The notes under the pieces: model-generated
What the model was told of the DNA's origin: nothing
The model's database searches: none
The model's input: only the letters and a program-made list of their open reading frames with translations
Source: Verrucomicrobiota bacterium
Lineage (GTDB): Bacteria; Verrucomicrobiota; Verrucomicrobiia; Limisphaerales; DSYF01
Length of the DNA: 51,968 nt
Direction: 5' to 3'
Assembly (NCBI GenBank): GCA_025457615.1
Contig: JALOTZ010000022.1
Location: forward strand, 1 to 51,968
In this document: positions 27,412 through 36,015 of the stretch, piece after piece
Layout of the letters: every line of letters begins with the position of its first letter
Position numbering within the stretch: position 1 is the stretch's first letter
Position numbers and translations under genes: made by a program

Positions 27412-29300
27412 GATTCGAACACCCCCACCTGCTCTGGCTGCTGGCGGTGCTGCCGCCTTTGATCCTGCTGTTCTGGTGGTGGAGCCAGCGGGTGCGGCGC
27501 CGCCTGCTCGCCCAGTTCGTCCAAGCCCGGTTGCTGCCGGAACTGACGGTGGGCGTCTCGACCGCCCGCCAGCGTGCCCGGGCCTGGCTGTTCGCGGGCG
27601 CCGCTGCGCTGATCGTGGTGGCGCTGGCCCGGCCGCAATGGGGATTCACCTGGGAAGAGGCGCGGCAGAAGGGGCTGGACATCGTGGTGGCCATCGACAC
27701 TTCCAAGAGCATGCTGGCCGAGGACATCAAGCCCAACCGGCTGGCCCGCGCCAAACTCGCCGCCCTGGACCTCATGCAGCAAGCCCGAGCCGATCGCCTG
27801 GGCGTCGTGGCCTTCGCCGGCGGTGCCTTCTTGCAATGCCCGCTCACCCTCGATGACGGCGCCTTCCGCCAGTGCATCGATGCGCTCAACGTCAATATCA
27901 TCCCCCAAGGCGGCACCGCCCTGGCCGAAGCAATCCGGACGGCCTCCCAGGCGTTCAAGAACAACGACAACTTCAAGGTGCTGGTGCTGTTCACGGACGG
28001 CGAGGATCATGATGCGGGCGCCTTGGAAGCCGCCACCGAAGCCGCCGCCGCCGGGATGCGAATCTTTACCGTGGGCCTGGGCACCGACCAGGGGGAGATC
28101 CTACGCATCCGGGATGATCGCGGCCGTCTGGACTACGTGCGCGACAACCAGGGCCAGGTGGTCAAATCCCGGCTGAACGAAGCCATCCTCCAACAGATCG
28201 CCGGAGCCGCCCAGGGGTTCTACCTGCCGCTGCGCGGAGCGGATACCGTGGACACCCTCTACCAGGATGGACTGGCCCACCTGCCCAAGTCCGAGTTCCA
28301 AACCCGCCTGTTCCAGCACTACCACGAGCAGTATCACTGGTTCCTCGGCCTGGCGCTGCTCCTCCTGCTGATGGAAACCCTCCTGCCCGAGCGCAAACGT
28401 GAGCTTGCTCAGCCACGCCGAACGACCGCAGCCGCCCTGACAAGCGTCCTGGCCCTCTGCCTGTTGTCCGGATCCCACCCCGCGCTGGCTTCCCCCGGCA
28501 GTGCGGTCAACGATTACAACGCAGGCGACTACCGCAAAGCGTTGGAGGAATTCGACCGCCTGCGCCAAAAACACGGCGAAGATGCCCGGCTGCATTACAA
28601 CGCCGGGGCTGCCGCGTTCCGGGCGGGCCAATACGACGACGCGGTGCAAAGGTTCAGCCTCGCCACCGGGGCCGCCGACCTCACCCTCCAGCAACTCGCT
28701 TACTACAATCGCGGCAACGCGTTCTATCGCAGCGGGGAGGAGCAGTCCGAACTGCCGAAGAAGCGGCAAGCCTGGGAAAAAGCCATTCAGGACTACGAGG
28801 CCGCCCTCAAGCTGAACGCGGAGGATCCGGACGCCCAATTCAACCGCGACTTCGTCAAGAAACGCCTGGAAGAGCTGGAACAGCAGCAACAAAACCAGAA
28901 GGATCAACAGGAACAACAGCCGGACCAGAAGGATCAGCAGGACCAGCAGCAGCAGCAAGACCAGCAGCAAGGTCAACAGGACAAGTCCGATCAACCACAA
29001 CAGCACAAGCAGCAGCAAGAGGAAGCCTCGCAGTCCGAGCAACAGTCAGCCGAGCAACAGTCAGCCGAGCAACAGTCAGCCGAGCAGCAGGAGCCGCAGC
29101 AACAGCAGGGGACCCAAGAGCAACAGGGATCCGGTCAGGAAGGCGAGCACGAGCAACAGGACGGACAGCCCGTTGCGCCCGGCACCCTGACCCCCGAGCA
29201 GGCCCGGCGTCTCTTGGACGCGCAAAAGGGCAATGAGCAAATGTTGCCCGTGCAACTCGTGTCGCCTCAACCGCGCCAACCTCCCGCCAAAGACTGGTGA
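27408..29300 (+). CDS. BatB-BatC fusion: VWA plus TPR plus Gln-rich tail
   Basis: This 630-residue protein merges two usually separate Bat proteins. Residues 1-320 are BatB-like: FEHPHLLWLLAVLPPLILLFWWW, a second helix, a VWA domain with DTSKS in IVVAIDTSKSMLAEDI, VLFTDGEDHDAGA, and a helix HWFLGLALLLLLMETLLP. Near residues 336-360 a signal-peptide-like stretch (RRTTAAALTSVLALCLLSGSHPALA) marks the old BatC start. TPR-type repeats follow (NDYNAGDYRKALEEFDRLRQ, HYNAGAAAFRAGQYDDAVQRF, YYNRGNAFYRSGEE). The tail is glutamine-rich, with three exact 15-bp repeats. It ends TPEQARRLLDAQKGNEQMLPVQL, as in BatC proteins. The start at 27408 overlaps batA by 4 bp; no BatD follows. Confidence 0.9.
   Translation: MRFEHPHLLWLLAVLPPLILLFWWWSQRVRRRLLAQFVQARLLPELTVGVSTARQRARAWLFAGAAALIVVALARPQWGFTWEEARQKGLDIVVAIDTSKSMLAEDIKPNRLARAKLAALDLMQQARADRLGVVAFAGGAFLQCPLTLDDGAFRQCIDALNVNIIPQGGTALAEAIRTASQAFKNNDNFKVLVLFTDGEDHDAGALEAATEAAAAGMRIFTVGLGTDQGEILRIRDDRGRLDYVRDNQGQVVKSRLNEAILQQIAGAAQGFYLPLRGADTVDTLYQDGLAHLPKSEFQTRLFQHYHEQYHWFLGLALLLLLMETLLPERKRELAQPRRTTAAALTSVLALCLLSGSHPALASPGSAVNDYNAGDYRKALEEFDRLRQKHGEDARLHYNAGAAAFRAGQYDDAVQRFSLATGAADLTLQQLAYYNRGNAFYRSGEEQSELPKKRQAWEKAIQDYEAALKLNAEDPDAQFNRDFVKKRLEELEQQQQNQKDQQEQQPDQKDQQDQQQQQDQQQGQQDKSDQPQQHKQQQEEASQSEQQSAEQQSAEQQSAEQQEPQQQQGTQEQQGSGQEGEHEQQDGQPVAPGTLTPEQARRLLDAQKGNEQMLPVQLVSPQPRQPPAKDW
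29040..29084 (+). repeat. Three tandem 15-bp repeats in the Gln-rich tail
   Basis: CAACAGTCAGCCGAG occurs three times in a row (29040-29054, 29055-29069, 29070-29084), encoding QQSAE units inside the BatB-BatC fusion. The unit is a multiple of three, so copy-number change would alter tail length without breaking the frame. Confidence 0.8.
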
Positions 29301-29347
29301 GCAGTGCGCAGCCGCCCCTGGTCGCATCTGGACACTGCCCCCGGCGC

Positions 29348-29381
29348 GCGGCCTTCAGGCCGCTTCCACGTCCGAAGCGGC
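29348..29381. repeat. Overlapping palindromes between the Bat operon and the SET gene
   Basis: GCGGCC-TTCA-GGCCGC (29348-29363) overlaps GCCGCTTC-N7-GAAGCGGC (29359-29381), giving two mutually exclusive hairpins. They look like dispersed REP-type palindromes rather than a terminator, since no T tract follows. They may shield the SET gene from operon read-through. Confidence 0.5.
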
Positions 29382-29546
29382 ACGCGACGAAATGCTTGTT
29401 CCGCCGGCTTGCGAATGCTGAAGCGGCAGGAATGCCGCGCCCCGGCCAGAATTGCGTTCGAGGACAGTGTCAAGATGTTCCCACTGCCCCCGGGTCGGGT
29501 TTTCTGGATTCGACACAGAGGTGCCGGCTTGGACACACTCGGTCGA

Positions 29547-30083
29547 ATGATGAACGTGCAGAGTGTCGACTCAGGTGGCGTTGCGGACATGGTGGTTGCC
29601 CGGACCGAATGGGTGGAGTTTCGCCAGTCTCGGATCCACGGCATGGGGGGTTACGCGCGGAAACTCATTCCAAAGGACACCTACGTCATCGAGTATGTGG
29701 GCGAAAAGATCAGCAAGGCGGAGTCCGAGCGCCGCTGCGAGGCCGACAACCGCTACATCTTTTCCTACGACGACAACCACGATCTGGATGGAAGCGTCGA
29801 GTGGAACGTGGCGCGCTGGATCAACCACAGTTGCGAGGCGAACTGCGAGGCGATCGATGACGAGGGACGGATCTGGATCGCCGCGCTGCGCGATATCCAG
29901 CCGGGCGAGGAACTGACGTTCAACTACGGTTACGATCTCGACTGCTACGAGAACCATCCTTGCCGGTGCGGCTCAACTCGGTGCGTGGGCTACATCGTGG
30001 CGGAGGAGTATCACGACCGCGTGCGCGCCCGCCAGGCCGGGCCCACGGAGTCCAACCGGTCAGTCGCCAATCCAGGGTCTTGA
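29547..30083 (+). CDS. SET-domain protein lysine methyltransferase
   Basis: This 178-residue protein is almost entirely a eukaryote-like SET domain. It has WVEFRQSRIHGMGGYARKLIPKDTYVIEYVGE (start of SET), the SAM-site motif RWINHSCEANCEA, GEELTFNYGYD, and a post-SET zinc cluster PCRCGSTRCVGY. The NHSC cysteine would complete the cluster. It should transfer methyl groups from S-adenosylmethionine to lysines; targets in bacteria are mostly unknown. The start is uncertain: ATG 29547 or 29550 or 29589 all precede the domain, and the frame stays open to 29304 through the palindromes. It stands alone after the Bat operon. Bacterial SET genes are known in Chlamydiae and Verrucomicrobiota. Confidence 0.88.
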   Translation: MMNVQSVDSGGVADMVVARTEWVEFRQSRIHGMGGYARKLIPKDTYVIEYVGEKISKAESERRCEADNRYIFSYDDNHDLDGSVEWNVARWINHSCEANCEAIDDEGRIWIAALRDIQPGEELTFNYGYDLDCYENHPCRCGSTRCVGYIVAEEYHDRVRARQAGPTESNRSVANPGS

Positions 30084-30389
30084 CCCGGTGCCCGTGCAGG
30101 GGGCGGATCCTACTGGTGATCAATTCACGCCCTACCAACTCAACCCTCCGCGGCCGACCCCTTTGGGTCGGCCCACAAGCATTTGGCGCAGAGCGCAGCC
30201 TGTCACTGAATCACTTGCGCCAGAAAAAATCTGTAAACTGGCAAAACGTGCGAAGGTCGGGCTAGAGCGTTTCGCCTTCCGCTTTCCGCCTGCAAAACCC
30301 CGTTTCGGGCACTGTCCGGGCACGAACAGGCAAAAGGCGCTTCCGTCCGCAGTCCTTGCAAGTGTGGCCTTTTGTGTCACAATCCCTGT
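30084..30389. other. Intergenic region with a strong hairpin
   Basis: This 306-bp stretch separates the SET gene from the toxin-antitoxin pair. It contains the hairpin at 30152-30173. From about 30180 onward its base composition becomes more AT-rich than the surroundings and stays so to about 31080, which marks the likely edge of acquired DNA. No gene is recognised. Confidence 0.5.
30152..30173 (+). terminator. GC-rich hairpin after the SET gene
   Basis: GGCCGACCC and GGGTCGGCC pair perfectly across a 4-nt loop (CTTT), 68 bp after the SET stop. No T run follows, so it is an imperfect intrinsic terminator at best, or a mRNA 3'-end stabiliser. Confidence 0.4.
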
Positions 30390-30593
30390 GTGCAAGAAAC
30401 CATTACCATCAGACCAACAGTTCCGAAATCGGTTTTGGAACAAGCCAGTGGCGGGAATGTCAACAGATGGGTCAACTCTCTGATTGAATCCGCTTTGGAA
30501 AAGCGGCAGCAAGCATCATGGGACGAATTTTTCAAGCGGAGCAGACGCAAGGTTAGGTTTGTTTCAGATGAAATGAGGAACGCGGAACGATGA
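30390..30593 (+). CDS. Antitoxin of a VapBC-like pair
   Basis: This 67-residue protein starts at GTG 30390 (QETITIRPTVPKSVLEQA); a TTG at 30372 in the same frame would add six residues including two cysteines and is less likely. The N-terminal ETITIRPTV strand followed by the NRWVNSLIESALEKR helix has the look of a ribbon-helix-helix DNA-binding domain. The charged C-terminal half (SWDEFFKRSRRKVRFVSDEMRNAER) would bind the toxin. It overlaps the PIN-domain gene by 4 bp (ATGA). Base composition is lower in GC than the neighbours. The pair is expected to be autoregulated. Confidence 0.7.
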   Translation: MQETITIRPTVPKSVLEQASGGNVNRWVNSLIESALEKRQQASWDEFFKRSRRKVRFVSDEMRNAER

Positions 30594-31108
30594 ACTACGC
30601 GGACACGAACTGGCTGGAAGCCCTGTATTTTGCCCCTGAAGATTCCGACCTGGTTGCCACACAGAGAAAGGGAATCGTTGAACTTTTTTGTCGTTCTCAC
30701 GGTGGCAGGCTTGGCGTATCAATTCCTGTGACTTGGGAAGCCCGCAACGTATTTTCAAGGGCCAGCGGAGAATCTGCACCGGAGGAATGGAATCAGTTTG
30801 AAGCCGACAAGGACGGGCTCATTTACGTTGACCCCGTGAATTGGGACCTTTTGAAGCGGGACATGTTCCGGCTGTTTTCTCTCTACTCTCACAAGGCGAG
30901 TATAGGGACATTGGATGCCGCAATTCTGGCCGCTTCAAAGCTGGGGGGGGCAACGCGACTGTTGACGTTTGACGACACCTTGGCCGCAATGGCCGTTTGC
31001 GAAGGTTTGGTTGTGTTCCCGGAACTGTCCGCAAAAGGAAAGGCCGTGCTGGCCAAGCTCAAAACACCCGCCCCGGCAGCGTCCCGCCGGTCAAGCGGTT
31101 CCAACTGA
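30590..31108 (+). CDS. PIN-domain RNase toxin (VapC-like)
   Basis: This 172-residue protein shows PIN-domain acidic residues in order: D5 in MNYADTNWLE, E50 in SIPVTWEARN, D109 in IGTLDAAILAA and D128 in LLTFDDTLAAMA. These would hold magnesium for RNA cleavage. It is longer than a typical VapC (about 130) because of a helical mid-region and a C-terminal tail PAPAASRRSSGSN. The ATGA overlap with the upstream antitoxin gene and the shared low-GC composition argue for a horizontally acquired two-gene toxin-antitoxin module. Confidence 0.82.
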   Translation: MNYADTNWLEALYFAPEDSDLVATQRKGIVELFCRSHGGRLGVSIPVTWEARNVFSRASGESAPEEWNQFEADKDGLIYVDPVNWDLLKRDMFRLFSLYSHKASIGTLDAAILAASKLGGATRLLTFDDTLAAMAVCEGLVVFPELSAKGKAVLAKLKTPAPAASRRSSGSN

Positions 31109-31326
31109 CAAAGCTTCCCAAGGGCAGCGCGGTCACCCGGTTCCAGTTGGCCCCCAATTCCTCGACCGTTGGTGGTGGTGGTATCGAGGGACGCCAACAC
31201 CGCCGCACGATCCGGCGGCGCGAACTCGCGAACTTTAGCTCACGGTGCCTGATTGACATTGCTTCGTCCGCCGATAGTCTGAGCTGCACCCTCGTGTGGC
31301 AGGCGAGGGGCAGGGTGGGAAGAGCG

Positions 31327-33057
31327 ATGGCTGAGAAGGACGATTACTTGATCGACATGCTGGTGGATCTGGGTTTCCTGACAGAAACCCAGGTGGAATC
31401 CGCGCGCACGGAGGCGAAGGCTTCCGGGGTGGGGGTGGTGGACTTCCTGATGGCCAATCACCAGATCCGGCCCTCCGACGTGACCCAGGCCAAGGCGGCG
31501 CACTTCGGCGCCGAAGTGGTTCAATTGCAGAACCTGCAGATCCCGGACGAGGTGATTGCCGCGGTGCCCCGCCACATCGCCCGGAAATACCAGGTGGTTC
31601 CGGTGAGCCGCGGCGAGGGAACGGTGACCGTGGCCATTGCGGACCCGTCAGACCTGGCGACCATCGACAGCCTCACGCACTTGCTCGGCTGCGAGGTGAG
31701 CCTGCAGGTGGCGGCGGAGTCGGATATTGAGGCGGCGCTGGCGCAGTATTACGGCGGCGGGCATTCCGGGCAGGTGGGGGCGGACTCGGTGGTGGGCAAG
31801 GCCATCCAGGAACTCACCAAGGAGGATGTCGGCTTTGCCGTGCCGGAGACGGCGATGGATGACGACACCGGGGGCACGGTGGAGGCGGATGCTCCTTTGA
31901 TCCGGCTGGTCAACCAGATCATCATCGACGCCTACAAGATGCGGGCTTCGGACATTCATCTGGAGCCGATGGCCAAGAAGTTTCGGCTGCGCTACCGGAT
32001 TGACGGTGTGCTGCAGGAGATGAAGTCCCCGCCCAAGCGGCTGCAGGCGAGCATGATTGCGCGGCTGAAGATCCAGTCGAACATGTCGATTGCCGAGCAC
32101 CGCATTCCGCAGGACGGACGCATCCAGGCCAATGTCGGCGACAAGACGATTGATTTGCGTGTCTCGTGTCTGCCCACCAATCACGGGGAGAGCATCGTGA
32201 TGCGTATTCTCGACAAGGAGGGCTTGCGGTTGGGATTGGCGGAGCTGGGTTTCTTCAGCGACGACCAGCAGACGTTCGAGCGCCTCATCGGGTTGCCGGA
32301 CGGCATCATCCTGGTGACCGGCCCGACGGGTTCGGGCAAGACGACCACGCTGTATTCCTGCCTGCACTTCATCAACCGGCCGGACCGCAAGATCATCACC
32401 GTGGAGGATCCGGTGGAATACATCCTGGCGGGCATCAACCAGGTGCAGGTCAACGAGGCGGTGGGGTTGACCTTTGCCGCGGCCCTGCGTTCGATTTTGC
32501 GCCAGGCGCCCAACGTGGTGATGATCGGGGAAATCCGCGATGTCGAGACGGCCACCATCGCCATCAACGCGTCGCTGACCGGCCACCTGGTGTTCTCGAC
32601 CCTGCACACCAACGACGCGCCCAGCGCGGTCACCCGCTTGATCGACATCGGGGTCAAGCCGTTCCTCGTGGCTTCGTCCACGCGCGCGATGATGGCGCAA
32701 CGGCTGGTCCGCAAGATCTGCAAGAAGTGCATCGAGCCCTATACGCCCACCGAGAACGAGATGCGCTCGCTCAACCTGGACGCGGCGGCCCTCCAGACCG
32801 CCACCCTGAGGCATGGGCGCGGGTGCGACAATTGTTCCAACACGGGGCACCGCGGGCGCATGGGTATCTTCGAGGTTTTCCTGGTGGATGACGAGGTGCG
32901 GAAGCTCATTTATGACAAGGTGGCGTCCTCCGTGTTGCGGGTCCGGGCGCGGGAGATCGGGATGCGCACGCTGCGCGAGGACGGGATTCGCAAGGTGCTG
33001 GCCGGATTGACCACGCCGGACGAGGTGATCCGGGCCACAGTGGGGGATGTGGATTGA
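31327..33057 (+). CDS. Type IV pilus assembly ATPase, PilB/GspE type (copy 1)
   Basis: This 576-residue ATPase drives pilin or pseudopilin polymerisation. The N-terminal MshEN/GspE-N domain (LIDMLVDLGFLTETQVESARTEA) is followed by DAPLIRLVNQIIIDAYKMRASDIHLEP, a Walker A loop GPTGSGKTTT (K338), an Asp box with TVEDPVEY, Walker [41 protein letters not shown], and a tetracysteine zinc site CKKC...CDNC. The ATG at 31327 starts the conserved region; a longer frame from 30997 crosses the PIN gene. It begins the pilus cluster pilB-pilT-pilB-pilC. The gap to pilT is 74 bp. Confidence 0.94.
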   Translation: MAEKDDYLIDMLVDLGFLTETQVESARTEAKASGVGVVDFLMANHQIRPSDVTQAKAAHFGAEVVQLQNLQIPDEVIAAVPRHIARKYQVVPVSRGEGTVTVAIADPSDLATIDSLTHLLGCEVSLQVAAESDIEAALAQYYGGGHSGQVGADSVVGKAIQELTKEDVGFAVPETAMDDDTGGTVEADAPLIRLVNQIIIDAYKMRASDIHLEPMAKKFRLRYRIDGVLQEMKSPPKRLQASMIARLKIQSNMSIAEHRIPQDGRIQANVGDKTIDLRVSCLPTNHGESIVMRILDKEGLRLGLAELGFFSDDQQTFERLIGLPDGIILVTGPTGSGKTTTLYSCLHFINRPDRKIITVEDPVEYILAGINQVQVNEAVGLTFAAALRSILRQAPNVVMIGEIRDVETATIAINASLTGHLVFSTLHTNDAPSAVTRLIDIGVKPFLVASSTRAMMAQRLVRKICKKCIEPYTPTENEMRSLNLDAAALQTATLRHGRGCDNCSNTGHRGRMGIFEVFLVDDEVRKLIYDKVASSVLRVRAREIGMRTLREDGIRKVLAGLTTPDEVIRATVGDVD

Positions 33058-33131
33058 TCCGCAGCCGTCCGGCCTGATGCCGGGCGGCCCCCCGAGACAC
33101 GTCGAGAACATCGGGAATCGCTGAATATTCT

Positions 33132-34268
33132 ATGTCGTATTCAATGTCTGACTTGCTGCAGTTGGTGGTCTCGGAGGGGGCCTCCGACCTCCACATCCGG
33201 GTTGGGGTGCCGCCGACCATTCGGGTGCACGGCATCCTGCACCGGGTGGAGGGACCGACCCTGGTGTCGGAGGACACCGAGGAGTTGATGCGCAGCATCA
33301 CCTCCGAGGACCACATCCAGCATGTGCGGGAACGGGGGGGGGCGGACTTCGGGTTTGCGTTCGGAGACATGGCGCGCTTCCGGGTCAGCGTTTTCAAGGA
33401 AAAGGGGAACTTCGGCATGGTGCTCCGGCAGATCCCCAACAAGCTGCTGACCATGGAGCAGATCGGGCTGCCGCCCTCGGTCAAGGAGATGCTTTACAAG
33501 CCGCGCGGCCTGGTGTTGGTGACCGGGCCCACGGGCTCCGGCAAGTCCACGACCCTCGCGTCCATGATTGACATCATCAACCTGGAACGCGACGAGACCC
33601 ACATCATCACCATCGAGGATCCGATCGAGTATTATCATACGCACAAGAAGTCGTTGGTCACCCAGCGGGAGATCGGGGTGGATGTGCCGAACTTTGCGGA
33701 GGCGCTGCGCCGCGCCCTGCGCCAGGATCCGGACGTCATTCTGGTGGGTGAAATGCGCGACCTGGAGACGATTGAAGCCGCGATCACCGCGGCGGAGACC
33801 GGACACCTGGTCTTCGGGACGCTGCATACCACCGGGGCGGCCAAGACCATTGACCGTATCACCAACGCCTTTCCCACCAACCAGCAGGAGATGATCCGCA
33901 TCCAGCTTTCCACCGTCATGGTGGCGGTGATCTCGCAGTTGCTGATCCCGCGCATCGACAAGCCGGGCCGGGTGGCCGTGTTCGAGATCATGGTGAACAC
34001 CCCTTCGATCGCCGCGCTGATCCGCGATAACAAGACCTTCCGGATCCAGTCTGACATCCAGACCGGCGCCAAGCACGGCATGATCACCCTCGACTCGTTC
34101 CTGTTGGAGAAGTACATGGCCGGGTTGATTGCGCGCGACGAGGTCATCACCAAGGCGCAGGATCCGGTGAGCATCCAGGCCAAGCTCCAGGAGCTCGAAC
34201 TGGCCCAGGCGGTCGGCGTGAACCCCGGGGAGGAGAGCCGGCGTGAGGGGGCCGGACCCAAGTCCTGA
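33132..34268 (+). CDS. pilT: Type IV pilus retraction ATPase PilT
   Basis: PilT depolymerises pili and powers twitching. The 378-residue protein has the PilT N-terminus ([30 protein letters not shown]), Walker [11 protein letters not shown] (K138), [25 protein letters not shown], and Walker [43 protein letters not shown]. The usual AIRNLIRE-type C-terminal motif is altered here to [14 protein letters not shown]. Either ATG 33132 or 33144 can be the start; the second begins the conserved MSDLL. Its presence suggests a dynamic type IV pilus rather than a pure type II secretion system. It lies 11 bp before the second pilB-like gene. Confidence 0.94.
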   Translation: MSYSMSDLLQLVVSEGASDLHIRVGVPPTIRVHGILHRVEGPTLVSEDTEELMRSITSEDHIQHVRERGGADFGFAFGDMARFRVSVFKEKGNFGMVLRQIPNKLLTMEQIGLPPSVKEMLYKPRGLVLVTGPTGSGKSTTLASMIDIINLERDETHIITIEDPIEYYHTHKKSLVTQREIGVDVPNFAEALRRALRQDPDVILVGEMRDLETIEAAITAAETGHLVFGTLHTTGAAKTIDRITNAFPTNQQEMIRIQLSTVMVAVISQLLIPRIDKPGRVAVFEIMVNTPSIAALIRDNKTFRIQSDIQTGAKHGMITLDSFLLEKYMAGLIARDEVITKAQDPVSIQAKLQELELAQAVGVNPGEESRREGAGPKS

Positions 34269-34279
34269 GAGGAAGCATC

Positions 34280-35998
34280 ATGTCCGAGGAACAAAACGAT
34301 CCGTTGCTGTCCCTGGTCCATGAACAGGGATTGTTGGACGACCTCCAGTTCGAGGAGTTGGCCGAGGAGAATCGGCGCAGCGGCAAACCGGGGTTCCAGC
34401 TCCTTCAGGATTCCGGCATTTTGGACGCCGACACGATTCTGCAAGCCGTGGCCAACCACCTGGCGACGGACGTGGTGTCGGTGAGGGACTTCGACATCCC
34501 CAAGGATCTGAAGCAGGCCATTCCGGCCCAGCACGCCCGCGCGTACGAATGCATCCCGGTGGGGTACAACGGGTCCTCATTGCAGGTGGCGTTCGTCGAT
34601 CCGCTCAACCCCATCCGCGTGGATGAACTGGGGTATGTGGTGCGCAAGGACATTCAGCTCGTGGTGGCCAACCCGATGGACGTGAAGAAGGCCGTGGAGA
34701 AGAACTACGGCGCCGAGGACACCGGCAACTTGGGCGAGATCCTCAAGGAACTGGGCAGCGATACCGAACTGGCGGCGGAGCTGGAGCATGTCATGCCCAG
34801 CGGCGAGGTGAACGAGGAGGCCTTCGTGGCCGAGCTGGCGGACGCCGCCCCGATCGTTCGCTTCGTCAACCTGGTGCTTTTCCAGGCCGTTCAGGACCGC
34901 GCCAGCGACATCCATTTCGAGCCCTTCGAGGAGGAGTTCCGCATCCGGTACCGCGTGGACGGCGCGCTTTATGAAATGTCTCCGCCGCCCCGGCACCTGG
35001 CGCTTCCGGTCATCTCCCGCATCAAGGTCATGGCCAACCTGAACATCTCGGAACGCCGCCTGCCCCAGGACGGGCGCATTAATCTGGACCTGGGCCACCG
35101 GCAGGTGGACCTGCGTGTCTCGACCCTGCCGACCCAGTTCGGCGAGTCGGTGGTGTTGCGCGTTCTGGACCGTTCGGCGGTCAACCTCGAACTCGAGTCC
35201 CTGGGACTGCCCAAGTACATCCTCGATTACGTCAACGACGCCATCGTCCGGCCCAATGGCATCTTTGTGGTCACGGGCCCCACCGGTTGCGGCAAGACCA
35301 CGACCCTTTACTCCTGCCTGCGCCGGGTCAACACCATCGATTCGAAACTGCTGACCGCCGAGGACCCGGTGGAATACGACATCGAGGGCATCATGCAGGT
35401 GGCGGTCCACGAGGCCATGGGATTGACCTTTGGCAAGGCGCTGCGGTCGTTCCTGCGCCAGGACCCGGACATCATCATGGTGGGGGAAATGCGTGACGTG
35501 GAGACCGCGCAGATTGCCATTCAGGCGTCGCTGACCGGTCACCTGGTGCTCAGCACCCTGCACACCAACGACGCCCCGGGCGCCATCACCCGTCTGATCG
35601 ACATGGGGGTGGAACCCTTCTTGATCTCGTCCACCCTGATGGCGGTGCTGGCGCAGCGGTTGGTGCGCACCATCTGCAAGGGGTGCCGGACGCCGTTCGA
35701 GCCCACGGAATCGCAGCTTGAACTGCTCAACCTCTCGCCCCACGACTTGGGGGACAAGATGTTCTATTACGGGCGGGGTTGTTCGACCTGCAACGACACC
35801 GGCTACAAGGGGCGAAAGGGGATCTTCGAGCTGCTGGTGGTCACCGACGCCATCATGAATCTCATCAACGAACGCGCTCCCACCGCGGTCATCCGGCAGA
35901 AGGCCGTCGAGCTGGGCATGATCACCTTGCGCGAGGACGGCTTGCGGAGCATTTTCGAAGGCGACACCACCATTGAAGAAGTGATCAAATACACTTAG
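34280..35998 (+). CDS. Type IV pilus assembly ATPase, PilB/GspE type (copy 2)
   Basis: This second assembly ATPase of 572 residues is clearly paralogous to the one at 31327 but diverged throughout. It has an N-terminal GspE-N domain ([27 protein letters not shown]), [32 protein letters not shown], Walker [11 protein letters not shown] (K339, with cysteine replacing serine), [19 protein letters not shown], Walker [41 protein letters not shown], and zinc site CKGC...CSTC. AGAGGAAGC before the ATG is a weak ribosome site. It is followed by pilC after 17 bp, so this copy is more likely the partner of that PilC; copy 1 may serve another subset of pilins. Confidence 0.94.
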   Translation: MSEEQNDPLLSLVHEQGLLDDLQFEELAEENRRSGKPGFQLLQDSGILDADTILQAVANHLATDVVSVRDFDIPKDLKQAIPAQHARAYECIPVGYNGSSLQVAFVDPLNPIRVDELGYVVRKDIQLVVANPMDVKKAVEKNYGAEDTGNLGEILKELGSDTELAAELEHVMPSGEVNEEAFVAELADAAPIVRFVNLVLFQAVQDRASDIHFEPFEEEFRIRYRVDGALYEMSPPPRHLALPVISRIKVMANLNISERRLPQDGRINLDLGHRQVDLRVSTLPTQFGESVVLRVLDRSAVNLELESLGLPKYILDYVNDAIVRPNGIFVVTGPTGCGKTTTLYSCLRRVNTIDSKLLTAEDPVEYDIEGIMQVAVHEAMGLTFGKALRSFLRQDPDIIMVGEMRDVETAQIAIQASLTGHLVLSTLHTNDAPGAITRLIDMGVEPFLISSTLMAVLAQRLVRTICKGCRTPFEPTESQLELLNLSPHDLGDKMFYYGRGCSTCNDTGYKGRKGIFELLVVTDAIMNLINERAPTAVIRQKAVELGMITLREDGLRSIFEGDTTIEEVIKYT

Positions 35999-36015
35999 CA
36001 CGGCAGGATTCATCT

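Noticed and set aside
29040..29084. Regular repeats considered as a CRISPR array
   Set aside because: They are directly adjacent 15-bp units without spacers, in a protein-coding Gln-rich tail. The 38107 heptamers were rejected as CRISPR for the same reason.
30372..30389. TTG start for the antitoxin gene
   Set aside because: It would add six residues with two cysteines ahead of the usual N-terminal strand; GTG 30390 gives a standard opening.
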